Shown here one piece after another: positions 1 to 7,621 of a stretch of DNA of 64,000 nt (position 1 is the first letter of the stretch; every line of letters starts with the position of its first letter). The DNA is from Pirellulaceae bacterium (GTDB lineage Bacteria; Planctomycetota; Planctomycetia; Pirellulales; Pirellulaceae). The translations under genes were made by a program, and so were the position numbers. The stretch lies in assembly GCA_028280445.1 (NCBI GenBank), contig JANQLU010000037.1:124001-188000 (forward strand). Direction: 5' to 3'. The notes beneath the pieces are model-generated. The model made no database searches, was not told the DNA's origin, and worked only from the letters and a program-made list of their open reading frames with translations.

Positions 1-330
1 TTGACTGTTGTGTTGGTTGTGTTTTATGTCTGCAGCACGTTTATTTGCTTTGTGACGTCGGCCGATTCGAATACCACGGCAATGGCCGCGATTAGCTCAA
101 CAGGTATTTCCCCTGACAATTCCGAAGGCGGTATCGGGACCAAGATCGCTTGGGGAGTGACCGTAGGACTGGTGGCATGGGTGATGATCAGTTTTGCCGA
201 TATCAATGGGATCAAGATAATTTCGACCCTTGGCGGATTTCCCGCCGCGTTTTTGATCCTGATCGTGATTGCCGCGCTGTTTCGGGTGACGATCAATTAC
301 GAAAAATACAATTTGATTGATCAAAAGTAG
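1..330 (+). CDS. BCCT-family osmolyte transporter, C-terminal fragment
   Basis: The window opens inside this gene, so only the last 109 residues are present. The fragment carries the family hallmark FVTSADS, which in betaine/choline/carnitine transporters lies in a late membrane helix, followed by two hydrophobic segments (about residues 47-66 and 75-93) and a short basic cytoplasmic end. BCCT proteins import quaternary-ammonium osmolytes by Na+ or H+ symport at the inner membrane. The TAG stop at 328-330 is also the start of a palindromic repeat, so the coding end and the repeat are fused. The family call rests on one motif plus membrane topology; substrate cannot be told. Confidence 0.75.
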   Translation: MTVVLVVFYVCSTFICFVTSADSNTTAMAAISSTGISPDNSEGGIGTKIAWGVTVGLVAWVMISFADINGIKIISTLGGFPAAFLILIVIAALFRVTINYEKYNLIDQK

Positions 331-385
331 GGCCGGTTCCCACCGGCCGTTTTATTGGATTTGGCCGGTGGCAACTGACCCTACT
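327..385. repeat. Family A REP-like inverted pair, copy 1
   Basis: Two inverted units, each a GTAG head followed by a GGCCGGT-type hairpin. The left unit is intact (GTAG at 327-330, stem GGCCGGT/ACCGGCC). The right unit keeps the CTAC end (381-384) but its stem has decayed. The stop codon of the upstream transporter gene lies inside the head. Confidence 0.85.
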
Positions 386-393
386 TCCACTGA

Positions 394-463
394 TACAAGC
401 ACGAAGCGCGAGCGAGTGGTTTGACCGCACAAAACCACTCGCTCGCGCGTCGTGCTTGTAAGA
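394..463. repeat. Family C palindrome, copy 1 (GTGG subtype)
   Basis: Long inverted repeat whose outer arm reads TACAAGCACGAAGCG and inner arm GAGCGAGTGGT, mirrored almost perfectly on the right (ACCACTCGCTC to TCGTGCTTGTA). It lies in the convergent gap between the BCCT gene and the minus-strand gene. Confidence 0.85.
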
Positions 464-482
464 TTCACGTTTTATTTAGATC

Positions 483-504
483 GGCCGGTAGGAACCGGCC
501 CTAC
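483..504. repeat. Family A single REP-like unit, copy 2
   Basis: A lone unit on the minus strand: hairpin GGCCGGT/ACCGGCC and the CTAC end (501-504), ending 4 bases before the stop codon of the minus-strand gene at 508. Confidence 0.8.
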
Positions 505-507
505 TTG

Positions 508-1563
508 TTAATCGAATGGTTCAAGGATTTCGATGGCGTTGTCGTCGTTTGATTTTTTGGCTTCTGCTTGTTTGTCAATGAACCAACCACGGAGTCCGTC
601 CCAGACGCGTCCGGCCATTTTGCCGCTGACGACATCTTCGGTGATCGTGTGACGTTCGAACGAAAAATTGTTCCAAACGGCAGACAGATGCGGCTCACTG
701 ACGCGGGAAACGGTTTTGTAAAACCCTTGCTCGGCAAATTCATCCAAACTTTTGCGATAGTAATCCATGATGTGTTGGTCGATCATGTTGCCAGCAACCC
801 GCACGGTTGACAGCGCTGTTTTGCCGACCGTGGCCATCCGATTCAGCGTGTACAACGTCATGGCACTGGACATCTGAAACAGGTTTAGATTTTCCTTTTT
901 GGCCATTTGATGCATATCGAGCCAGAGTCGATCGATCTCGTGTTGAGGAATCATTTTCGAGGGGTCGATTTTTTGAACCGCAGCTTTCGTTTGTTCAATC
1001 GTTTCTTTAATCCCTTCGACCGACAGAGGCGGCATGTTGAATGCCTCGGAAGTTGTCTCCGATACTTTACCCACGGCATCGAGCAACTCGGCAGAATTGG
1101 TAATCGTGGTCGACTCGTCAACAATGCCTTCGCGCTTCAATTCCTCGTTCAATTCGTTCAGGTAGGTTTTCGAACCGTACGCAACATCGCTGAACACAGC
1201 CAGGACGACCAATGGAGAAACATGCACGGCTGCCAGACCGGCGAGTTCGAGAAAATTGCCGACAGCTTTTCGGGCGACAAAGGATTCCATTTGTTTGGTT
1301 TTATCATCGGCCTGTTGATCGCTGGGCCGCTGAACGCCACCCACATCACGTGCTAGAAAATCGAGCATTTGCCCAATAAAAACTGTGTAGGATCGCGAGG
1401 TCTTGAACGCTTGGGGAACGACCAACTCGGTCGTTTCTCGAATGGCTCCGCCGATCATGGCGGAGGATGAGCGGAGTGTTCGCTCGGGAATCGACAATCC
1501 ATACAACAGGTAGTCGTAAACGGAGCGACAGTCAGGTTCGCGAGGTTCAGATTCGTTGTTCAT
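508..1563 (-). CDS. Conserved-looking hypothetical protein, 351 aa
   Basis: I do not recognise this protein. It is 351 residues, rich in alpha-helix-forming residues, with no signal peptide and no clear membrane segment; a moderately hydrophobic stretch near residues 108-128 is the only candidate. The middle is acidic and Thr/Ser-rich, and the C-terminus ends in an acidic tail after a basic patch. ATG start. It lies 27 bases downstream of the acyltransferase gene on the same strand, so the two are probably co-transcribed, which hints weakly at a lipid- or storage-related role (phasin-like helical proteins are one possibility; inference only). Confidence 0.6.
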   Translation of the reverse strand: MNNESEPREPDCRSVYDYLLYGLSIPERTLRSSSAMIGGAIRETTELVVPQAFKTSRSYTVFIGQMLDFLARDVGGVQRPSDQQADDKTKQMESFVARKAVGNFLELAGLAAVHVSPLVVLAVFSDVAYGSKTYLNELNEELKREGIVDESTTITNSAELLDAVGKVSETTSEAFNMPPLSVEGIKETIEQTKAAVQKIDPSKMIPQHEIDRLWLDMHQMAKKENLNLFQMSSAMTLYTLNRMATVGKTALSTVRVAGNMIDQHIMDYYRKSLDEFAEQGFYKTVSRVSEPHLSAVWNNFSFERHTITEDVVSGKMAGRVWDGLRGWFIDKQAEAKKSNDDNAIEILEPFD

Positions 1564-1590
1564 TGTTTACCATTCGAGAAAAATCATCGA

Positions 1591-2823
1591 TTATTGGGCT
1601 TTTTCATCGAGCATGCGGGATTCCGTCCGAAGTTTGTCCAAGACCGTTTCGAGGGATTGTCGAATTTGCGTGATCAACGGATCTTCGGTGGCAGTTTTGT
1701 CTCGTTTTGTTTCAACTTCGATCGGTTCACAGACATCCAGCACCACTTTTAATTGACCATGAATTCGAGCCTGGTCGGTGACGTCTTCTTCGAATTTTTC
1801 ACACGTTTCCAAAACGCGGTCCACCGTCGGATATTGGGCGACGTACTGATCGGGATAGCAGTCAATTTGCTGAGCCAGGTAAGAGTCTTGCATTTGTTGC
1901 CAACGGCGATTGTTTTCTTCACAGCTCAGTTCGGCTCGGCTGATTTCCGGAAATATTTGTGAACGCAAGTTTTTGATGCGGACAGCAACGCCGTCATCAG
2001 GTCGTTCGCCTGAGAGCCATTCACGCTCCAAAGGAAACAGCAGATGGTTGACCAAATTGGTTTGTCGTTGACGAATCGTGGCATCCGCTGGAACATCGAT
2101 TTCGTATTGCAGCTCTTTGAGACGCAACAGTGCGTCTCCAATTTTGGACAGCCGTTCGACTAGTGGTAATTCCGATTGCGGTTGCCAGGTCAATCTTTGT
2201 TCAATGTCGCTGAGGACCGTGTCGGCAGTTTGCAGGATGTCGCCGTCGTAGAAATATTTGATGGTGACCGGATGTGCGATGACTTTGCCGCCCGTTTTTT
2301 TTGCGCGTCGTTTTGCGGCAGTGCGGGCAATAAACGCTGGGCCTTCCATCAAAGCCATCAGTTGGTCGTTCGTGCGGCTTGTTGTTCCTTCGGCGAAAAC
2401 AACGAGCGGACGTTCTGCATTGACCAGGATTTCAATAGCTTCGTCGATGGCCTGCCGATCAAGGCCTTCGCGATTCACACTAAACGCTCCCATCCAGCGC
2501 ATGATTCGGCGCGACAACCAGCCTTGGTTGAACAGGTGCCAACTCGCCATGGTGTACAACGGTGTTCGCGTCGCGCGGCTCAAGTGGTACATGGCCATCG
2601 GGTCGGCTGTGCGAGGATGGTTGGGAGTCAGGATAATGCCGTGGCCGGCGTCTATCGATGCCTGAAGCCGATCGACATTGCGCAGCTCGTGGTCGATAAC
2701 TCCTTCGCGTTTTCGCAGTGTTCGTTCAAACAAGCCAGGCCATTTCAACAACAATCTTTGTTGCCAGCTCGATTTTATTCGCGGCATGAATTGGTAAGGT
2801 TTTTCAACGAAGACGTCTTGCAT
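1591..2823 (-). CDS. PlsC-type lysophospholipid acyltransferase family protein
   Basis: Glycerolipid acyltransferases of the PlsC family transfer an acyl chain to lysophosphatidic acid or related acceptors at the inner membrane. Here the HX4D catalytic box is seen as NHPRTADP, and the acceptor-binding block as VFAEGTTSRTND (EGT where many members have EGTRS). The protein is about 410 residues, longer than typical 1-acylglycerol-3-phosphate acyltransferases (~250), with a helical C-terminal extension of unknown role. The open frame extends upstream only through a TTG at 2937; the ATG at 2823 is preferred, though no good Shine-Dalgarno is seen. Likely first gene of a two-gene operon with 508-1563. 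Exact acceptor unknown. Confidence 0.8.
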   Translation of the reverse strand: MQDVFVEKPYQFMPRIKSSWQQRLLLKWPGLFERTLRKREGVIDHELRNVDRLQASIDAGHGIILTPNHPRTADPMAMYHLSRATRTPLYTMASWHLFNQGWLSRRIMRWMGAFSVNREGLDRQAIDEAIEILVNAERPLVVFAEGTTSRTNDQLMALMEGPAFIARTAAKRRAKKTGGKVIAHPVTIKYFYDGDILQTADTVLSDIEQRLTWQPQSELPLVERLSKIGDALLRLKELQYEIDVPADATIRQRQTNLVNHLLFPLEREWLSGERPDDGVAVRIKNLRSQIFPEISRAELSCEENNRRWQQMQDSYLAQQIDCYPDQYVAQYPTVDRVLETCEKFEEDVTDQARIHGQLKVVLDVCEPIEVETKRDKTATEDPLITQIRQSLETVLDKLRTESRMLDEKAQ

Positions 2824-2942
2824 CGGGAATTTGAGAACAGGATTCAGTGCAACGTGATGTTTAAAACAGCGTTCAAGATAACAATTATTGGAAACGCGAA
2901 AAACAGATGTTGATTGGCTAGTATTTGTGAGCGACAAGGCGG

Positions 2943-3067
2943 CAGGTCGCGTTGATTAAATCGGAAAGATGTGAATTTGAACTGAGCGGCAAGGCGCTAC
3001 CCGCCGGTATCCGAAGTTTTACCGGCGGCTAGCGCCTTGCCGCTCACAATTAATCGACACGACCTAG
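2943..3067. repeat. Family B MITE-like palindromic element, near-intact copy 1
   Basis: About 125 bp. Outer arms AGGTCGCGTTGATTAA (left, 2944-2959) and TTAATCGACACGACCT (right, 3050-3065) are near-perfect inverted repeats. Inside lies the core GAGCGGCAAGGCGCTA.. / ..TAGCGCCTTGCCGCTC. It closely matches the copy at 47925-48051, including the asymmetric segment between outer and inner left arms. It sits downstream of ruvB. Confidence 0.85.
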
Positions 3068-3076
3068 CAAACTGAT

Positions 3077-4102
3077 TCAATCAAACAGCGTCGGGCCGTC
3101 GTAACCGCTTGGTGGCGGTTGCAGATCGAGGTGCTGAAAGGCGCGTGAGGTTGCGCGACGACCGCGTGGAGTTCGCAGGATCAATTCACTGCGGAGCAGA
3201 AATGGTTCAACTTCGTCGGTCAACGTATCGCTGGAGGTGTTCATGGTTGCGGCAATTGTTTCGACTCCGGTCGGGCCGCCGCCACAAACGCGGATCAGCG
3301 TGTCGAGGTAGTGACGGTCTTGCCGATCGAGTCCGAGTTCGTCAATTTCCGCCATTGCGAGAGCGTCATGAGCGACCGACATGGTGATCACGCCGTCGGC
3401 GCGGCTTTCCGCGTAGTCGCGGACCCAGCGCAAGCGATTGTTGGCGATTCGTGGTGTGCTGCGACTGCGACGCGCCAGTTCCGCTGCCGCTTCGGGTTCG
3501 ATTTCGATTTTTAATTTTGACGCGTTGCGGGTGACGATTTCCGTCAACTCCGAGATCGTATAAAAACCCAAATGTTCGTGAATCTGGAATCGGTCGCGCA
3601 GCGGACCTGTGAGCATCCCGCTGCGAGTTGTAGCTCCAATGAGTGTAAATGGTTGTAATCGGAAACTGTGTGTGCGAGCACTAATCCCTTCACCCAAAAT
3701 CAAGTCGATACGAAAATCTTCCATCGCTGTGTACAAATATTCTTCGACCGCTTTGGGAACGCGGTGGATCTCGTCGATAAACAACACTTGACGCTTTTGC
3801 AAATTGGTCAAACTGGGAACGAGATCTTTCGGTGCCTTTAAACTTGGCCCGCTGAGCAATTCGACCGGCACACCGAGTTCCTCGGGAATGCACAATGCAA
3901 ATGTTGTTTTGCCAAGTCCCGGTGGTCCGTCAAACAGGACATGCCCCAGGACTTCGCCACGTCGTTGTGCTGCTTCGATTGCAATCTCCAGCCGTTCAAT
4001 GACGTCGCGTTGGCCAACCATTTCGGCAATGCGTTTGGGCCGGAGTCGAAGATCGTCATTTTGCGGATCGGATTCGGGGCCGATCAAAGGTTCACGCGAC
4101 AT
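3077..4102 (-). CDS. ruvB: RuvB Holliday-junction branch-migration ATPase
   Basis: RuvB is the AAA+ motor that with RuvA drives branch migration of Holliday junctions in recombinational repair. The 341-residue product has Walker A GPPGLGKTT, Walker B LFIDEIHR, sensor 1 GATTRSGML, the arginine-finger region PLRDRF, and a C-terminal winged helix ending in the typical PRGR..T..A..HL pattern. The ORF is open further upstream, but the ATG at 4102 starts the family-typical N-terminus (MSREPLI). Partner genes ruvC and ruvA are about 45 kb away in this window, so the three are not in one operon. Confidence 0.97.
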   Translation of the reverse strand: MSREPLIGPESDPQNDDLRLRPKRIAEMVGQRDVIERLEIAIEAAQRRGEVLGHVLFDGPPGLGKTTFALCIPEELGVPVELLSGPSLKAPKDLVPSLTNLQKRQVLFIDEIHRVPKAVEEYLYTAMEDFRIDLILGEGISARTHSFRLQPFTLIGATTRSGMLTGPLRDRFQIHEHLGFYTISELTEIVTRNASKLKIEIEPEAAAELARRSRSTPRIANNRLRWVRDYAESRADGVITMSVAHDALAMAEIDELGLDRQDRHYLDTLIRVCGGGPTGVETIAATMNTSSDTLTDEVEPFLLRSELILRTPRGRRATSRAFQHLDLQPPPSGYDGPTLFD

Positions 4103-4246
4103 CGTGTTCAGTCGTGTTTGAAAGCTGGATTGTTTAGGTTTTATAGCAAAACAAGGTAATTGATAAAACCGAAATACCGCCACTAGGGGCAAATGTATCG
4201 ACGAATCATAATGGAATTGTATTGAGTTCGCAGGAAAATTTGTTTC

Positions 4247-5608
4247 ATGACAAGCAGTCGTACCGCCAAAGCTATCTTGAATCGATCATTTGCGCGGAGC
4301 GAGTCAGCCATTGTGCTGTTCGACGCCCAGCGCCAGGTCGTTTTTGCCAATCCCGCAGCTGAAAAACTGCTGGGATTTTCGATCGAGCAATTGTCGTCGG
4401 TGACGGCTAGTTTTCATCACGTGACCACCGACAACGAGGTCGCGGATGTCGTCTCTCGGATTTGTCCGCCGCCCGAGATGTTTTCCAGCAAGATAGCTCG
4501 ATCGTCTCGCCAGATTTTCCTGCCAAATTCAAACGAGCAAGAAATTCTGATCGAGTTTTTTACGCTCAACCAGGGTGACGATGGAATGATCGTGATGGGA
4601 ATCGTTGTCGGCGGTGAGCAGCCGTCTGGAGACACCAATGATTTTGGCGGTCAGTTGGCTCAAGCACTGAGCGAAATTCAGCAGTTTCGTGAAAACCAGT
4701 TTTCGTTGGAGCATTTTATCGGCGCTAGTGCTGCGACCAGGCAGATTTTATCGAAATCCGAAGCCGCGATTTCCAGTGGCGCAAATGTTGTTGTGTTTGG
4801 GCCGGTCGGCTGTGGGCGCGAACATTTGGCCCGTTCGATTCATCGAGCTTGGCGGTCGAAAAATGGGATTAGCCAGGAATCAAGTCCACTGATTACGATT
4901 GATGGTGCTGTCGCTGATGCAGAAACAGTGCAGACAACAATTCGCAGTCTGTTCCAAACGCCGGAAACGACTTTGGACAGAACCAATGCTCGCATTTTGT
5001 TGTTGCATGCCGAACGTTTGGAAACGAACGCTCAGCATGAGTTGCTAGGCATTCTGAATTTGCGAGATTTTGACATTGGCGTTTTGGCGACTGCGACGAG
5101 CAGTCTCAACCAAAACAGCCGTTTCGAACCAACTCTCGCTGCAATGTTGTCGACCGTCGAAATCGAGATCCCCGCTTTATCGCAACGGCTAGAAGATATC
5201 CCGATTCTGGCTCAATTTTTTCTTGAGCGTCACAACGCAAAAAATGGCCAACAGTTTTCCGGATTTACCGAGACCGCCATTGAGCATTTGATTCAATATT
5301 ATTGGCCAGGCAATGTTGATGAATTATCCGAAGTCGTGCGATTCGCTTGTGAACATGCCAAAGGAAACAAAATTGATGTGGAAAGTTTACCCAAAAAAAT
5401 TCCACACGCGCTCCTCAAAGAGGAACATCCGGAAATGGTTGAAACCAAAATCGATCTCGATGAATTTTTGCGGCAGATCGAATCGGAATTAATCGAGCGA
5501 GCGATGAAGAAAACAAAAGGAAATAAAAGCAAGGCGGCCGAATTGCTGGGAATTAACCGCGCCAGACTTATTCGAAAATTGAATCAATCATCCGGCGGGG
5601 CTGACTAA
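4247..5608 (+). CDS. Degenerate sigma-54 enhancer-binding protein (PAS, AAA+ pseudoenzyme, Fis HTH)
   Basis: Domain order matches bacterial enhancer-binding proteins: PAS-like sensor (about residues 10-125), AAA+ domain (150-380) and C-terminal Fis-type helix-turn-helix (about 415-448, with KGNKSKAAELLGI). The AAA+ fold is recognisable from FIGAS, the EDIPILAQFF segment and WPGNVDEL (353-360). However, the catalytic parts are gone: Walker A reads GPVGCGRE (Arg191 for Lys), the Walker B position reads ILLLHAER instead of LFLDE, the GAFTGA loop that contacts sigma-54 is absent, and the arginine-finger motif is replaced by FEPTLAAML. It therefore probably binds DNA without activating sigma-54 by ATP hydrolysis. 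Two bases separate it from the next gene, so they form an operon. Confidence 0.85.
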   Translation: MTSSRTAKAILNRSFARSESAIVLFDAQRQVVFANPAAEKLLGFSIEQLSSVTASFHHVTTDNEVADVVSRICPPPEMFSSKIARSSRQIFLPNSNEQEILIEFFTLNQGDDGMIVMGIVVGGEQPSGDTNDFGGQLAQALSEIQQFRENQFSLEHFIGASAATRQILSKSEAAISSGANVVVFGPVGCGREHLARSIHRAWRSKNGISQESSPLITIDGAVADAETVQTTIRSLFQTPETTLDRTNARILLLHAERLETNAQHELLGILNLRDFDIGVLATATSSLNQNSRFEPTLAAMLSTVEIEIPALSQRLEDIPILAQFFLERHNAKNGQQFSGFTETAIEHLIQYYWPGNVDELSEVVRFACEHAKGNKIDVESLPKKIPHALLKEEHPEMVETKIDLDEFLRQIESELIERAMKKTKGNKSKAAELLGINRARLIRKLNQSSGGAD

Positions 5609-5610
5609 TC

Positions 5611-6057
5611 GTGGAACGCAAAATTGTGGTTTGTGAGCCAATTGACCAATGGACCAAACTGATCCGCCGTTACAGTGCTAATGGTGGGTTCTCTGTTGTT
5701 CGTTGGACGAACCTTGCCTCAGCGGAGCGAGATGTGATCCGCGGACGAGGTTGTGTGGTCGCCGTGAGTTTGACCCGACAAAATGCCATGGAAGCGATGC
5801 GGCGGATTGCCGAATTATCCGATTTTGGTGGGCAGCACCGTTTTGTCGGCTTGTGTGATGCGGTTCTCAAAGAGGCAGAGTCGGTCTTTTTGAGCGCCGG
5901 GATATCCGCATGTTTTTTTTCGTTGGTCGACGTACAATCTCTGGTTCGGCTGGCCGAAGTCCATTTTGAGTTGGTATCAAAACATGTCGGTTTTTTGTCC
6001 AATGAACTGCCGACCTCAACCGTGGACCGAATTCTGCAAGAGCTGCCAAAATTTTAA
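5611..6057 (+). CDS. Pseudo-receiver-like protein, 148 aa
   Basis: The sequence follows the alternating strand/helix pattern of a response-regulator receiver: strand 1 KIVVCEP with an acidic Glu9, a strand-3-like segment GCVVAVSL, then HRFVGLCD, and SAGISACFFSLVDVQSL resembling strand 4 to helix 5. The phospho-acceptor position, about 44 residues after Glu9 as in CheY, is Val/Ser (52-53) instead of Asp, and the conserved Lys of strand 5 is missing. GTG start, 2 bases after the preceding stop, so it is translationally linked to the degenerate enhancer-binding protein. Assignment is from pattern only; the alternative is an unrelated Rossmann-like fold. Confidence 0.6.
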   Translation: MERKIVVCEPIDQWTKLIRRYSANGGFSVVRWTNLASAERDVIRGRGCVVAVSLTRQNAMEAMRRIAELSDFGGQHRFVGLCDAVLKEAESVFLSAGISACFFSLVDVQSLVRLAEVHFELVSKHVGFLSNELPTSTVDRILQELPKF

Positions 6058-6084
6058 GTCATATTTTTTTGTGGGAATCCAACG

Positions 6085-7167
6085 ATGCTGCCAACTGTCG
6101 AAGAGCTAACCGATTTCTTTACCCGTCTCAAAGATCCGGAAAATGGCCGCGATCTGAGCGACAAGCAGGTTCAGGATATTACGATCGCCGATGAAACCGT
6201 GGCGGTCAAAATTGGATTGACAACTTACACAACCATGTTGCATGGCGATTTTATCGAGAATCTACGTGAAGCTTACGCAAAACGGTTTCCAGACGCGTCG
6301 GCAAAAGAGGATTCGCTCAAAGTCGAAATCGTTGAACATCAACGCACGCATTCAGCTTTGGGACAGGTCGGGTTGCGTTGTAAATCAGTCATCGCCGTCG
6401 GTTCTGGAAAAGGCGGCGTCGGCAAAAGCACGGTTGCCACTAGTCTGGCTTTGACGCTCAAGAACGCGGGCTGCAAGGTCGGCCTGTTGGATGCCGATGT
6501 GTATGGACCGAGTGTTCCACATTTGTTGGGTGCTTCGGGAAGTCCGGAAGTTGTCGATGAAAAAATTCAACCGATTGATTACAACGGGATGCCGGTTCTG
6601 TCGATCGGGTTTATGGTTCCTGTTGATGAAGCGGTGATTTGGCGCGGGCCCATGCTGCATTCCTGTGTGACTCGATTTCTTCGCGACACAAATTGGGGCG
6701 AACTCGATTTTCTGATTATTGACATGCCACCGGGTACGGGCGATGTGGCGCTGACGCTATCTCAGCTGTTGCCGTTGACGGGCGCGGTCGTTGTTTGCAC
6801 GCCTCAAGAAGTTGCTTTGATCGATGCGATCAAAGCGGTTTCGATGTTCCAGAAGGTTAAAATTCCGTTGCTGGGAATCGTCGAAAACATGAGCAGTTTT
6901 ATTTGTCCGGACAACGGCAAACGATATGACATCTTTGGTAAAGGCGGTGCCCGAGAATATGCGGAACAAGCGAAGCTGCCGTTTTTGGGTGAAATCCCGA
7001 TCAATATTCAAATGCGCGAGCGCGGTGATGCGGGGCAGACGTTGTTGAATCTGGAAGACCCGGCGATCGAGCCGTTTCTGACGAAGATCGCCTACCAGCT
7101 TTGTCGGTCGATGGCCGACCGTGCGATTAGTAAACCGGCAAAACCATCGTTGCCAGTGTTGGGTTGA
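6085..7167 (+). CDS. mrp: Mrp/NBP35-family Fe-S cluster carrier ATPase
   Basis: Mrp (ApbC) is a P-loop NTPase of the MinD/NBP35 group that carries and delivers Fe-S clusters in the cytosol. The 360-residue protein has an N-terminal MIP18/DUF59-like segment (about 1-85), then the deviant Walker A GKGGVGKST, LLDADVYGPSVP, and the family block DFLIIDMPPGTGD. The C-terminal CXXC that binds the bridging cluster in many members is here CPDN, with the second Cys missing, as is common in some bacterial lineages. ATG start with GGGAA seven bases upstream. It follows the pseudo-receiver by 27 bases and is probably the third gene of that operon. Confidence 0.93.
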   Translation: MLPTVEELTDFFTRLKDPENGRDLSDKQVQDITIADETVAVKIGLTTYTTMLHGDFIENLREAYAKRFPDASAKEDSLKVEIVEHQRTHSALGQVGLRCKSVIAVGSGKGGVGKSTVATSLALTLKNAGCKVGLLDADVYGPSVPHLLGASGSPEVVDEKIQPIDYNGMPVLSIGFMVPVDEAVIWRGPMLHSCVTRFLRDTNWGELDFLIIDMPPGTGDVALTLSQLLPLTGAVVVCTPQEVALIDAIKAVSMFQKVKIPLLGIVENMSSFICPDNGKRYDIFGKGGAREYAEQAKLPFLGEIPINIQMRERGDAGQTLLNLEDPAIEPFLTKIAYQLCRSMADRAISKPAKPSLPVLG

Positions 7168-7180
7168 GAAGGCGAGTTCA

Positions 7181-7240
7181 GTGAGCGGCAAGGCGCTAGC
7201 CGCCGGTTCGTTCTTTGTACTGGCGGCAGCGCCTTCCCTC
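7181..7240. repeat. Family B palindrome, degenerate copy 2
   Basis: Left arm GTGAGCGGCAAGGCGCTAGC is intact; the right arm is decayed (GGCGGCAGCGCCTTCC). It lies in the convergent gap between mrp and the histone-like gene. Confidence 0.75.
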
Positions 7241-7245
7241 TTACT

Positions 7246-7271
7246 GGCTCGGCAGGAGCCTCGCCCTCCCG
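7246..7271. repeat. Family D GC-rich repeat, copy 1
   Basis: Reads GGCTCGGCAGGAGCCTCGCC followed by CTCCC. It is followed by a short tandem duplication of CTCCCGGAAGATG. Confidence 0.7.
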
Positions 7272-7305
7272 GAAGATGCTCTCCCGGAAGATGCTCTTCA
7301 GGCGC

Positions 7306-7345
7306 AATAAAAAAGGCTGTGGTAGGCTCCACAGCCTTTGTTATT
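7306..7345. terminator. Bidirectional intrinsic terminator
   Basis: Perfect 11-bp stem AAAGGCTGTGG (7312-7322) / CCACAGCCTTT (7329-7339) with an A-rich left flank and T-rich right flank, so it can serve both mrp (plus) and the histone-like gene (minus). Confidence 0.85.
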
Positions 7346-7378
7346 TTCCAAAGAGCTTTTTCGAAAACCGCGGAAGAG

Positions 7379-7621
7379 TTATTTTTTCTTGCGGACGGCT
7401 TTTTTCTTGGTAGCTTTTTTCTTAGCTTTCTTTTTGGTGGCTTTTTTCTTCGCTTTCTTTTTAGTTGCTTTTTTCTTCGCTTTTTTCTTGGTAGCTTTTT
7501 TCTTTTTCTTAGCTACTTTTTTCTTAGCTTTCTTTTTCGTAGCTTTTTTCTTCTTAGCTACTTTTTTCTTCGTTGATTTTTTTGCCGCTTTCTTTTTAGC
7601 AGCTTTTTTCTTTTTGGCCAC
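7379..7621 (-). CDS. Histone-H1-like Lys/Ala-rich DNA-binding protein
   Basis: An 80-residue protein made almost only of Lys, Ala and Thr, built from near-repeats of KKATKKKAKKK; no aromatic residues and no acidic residue. Such AK-rich proteins resemble the C-terminal tail of eukaryotic H1 and chlamydial Hc-type proteins, and are thought to bind and compact DNA through charge. GTG start at 7621, chosen because a strong GGAGG lies seven bases upstream. The gene has an upstream gene-free region of about 0.9 kb and a strong downstream terminator. Low complexity makes homology hard to prove, but the composition is decisive for a nucleic-acid-binding role. Confidence 0.85.
   Translation of the reverse strand: MAKKKKAAKKKAAKKSTKKKVAKKKKATKKKAKKKVAKKKKKATKKKAKKKATKKKAKKKATKKKAKKKATKKKAVRKKK

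Noticed and set aside
7306..7345. Riboswitch or ncRNA at the mrp/histone junction
   Set aside because: A simple 11-bp stem with T-tract explains it as a bidirectional terminator.
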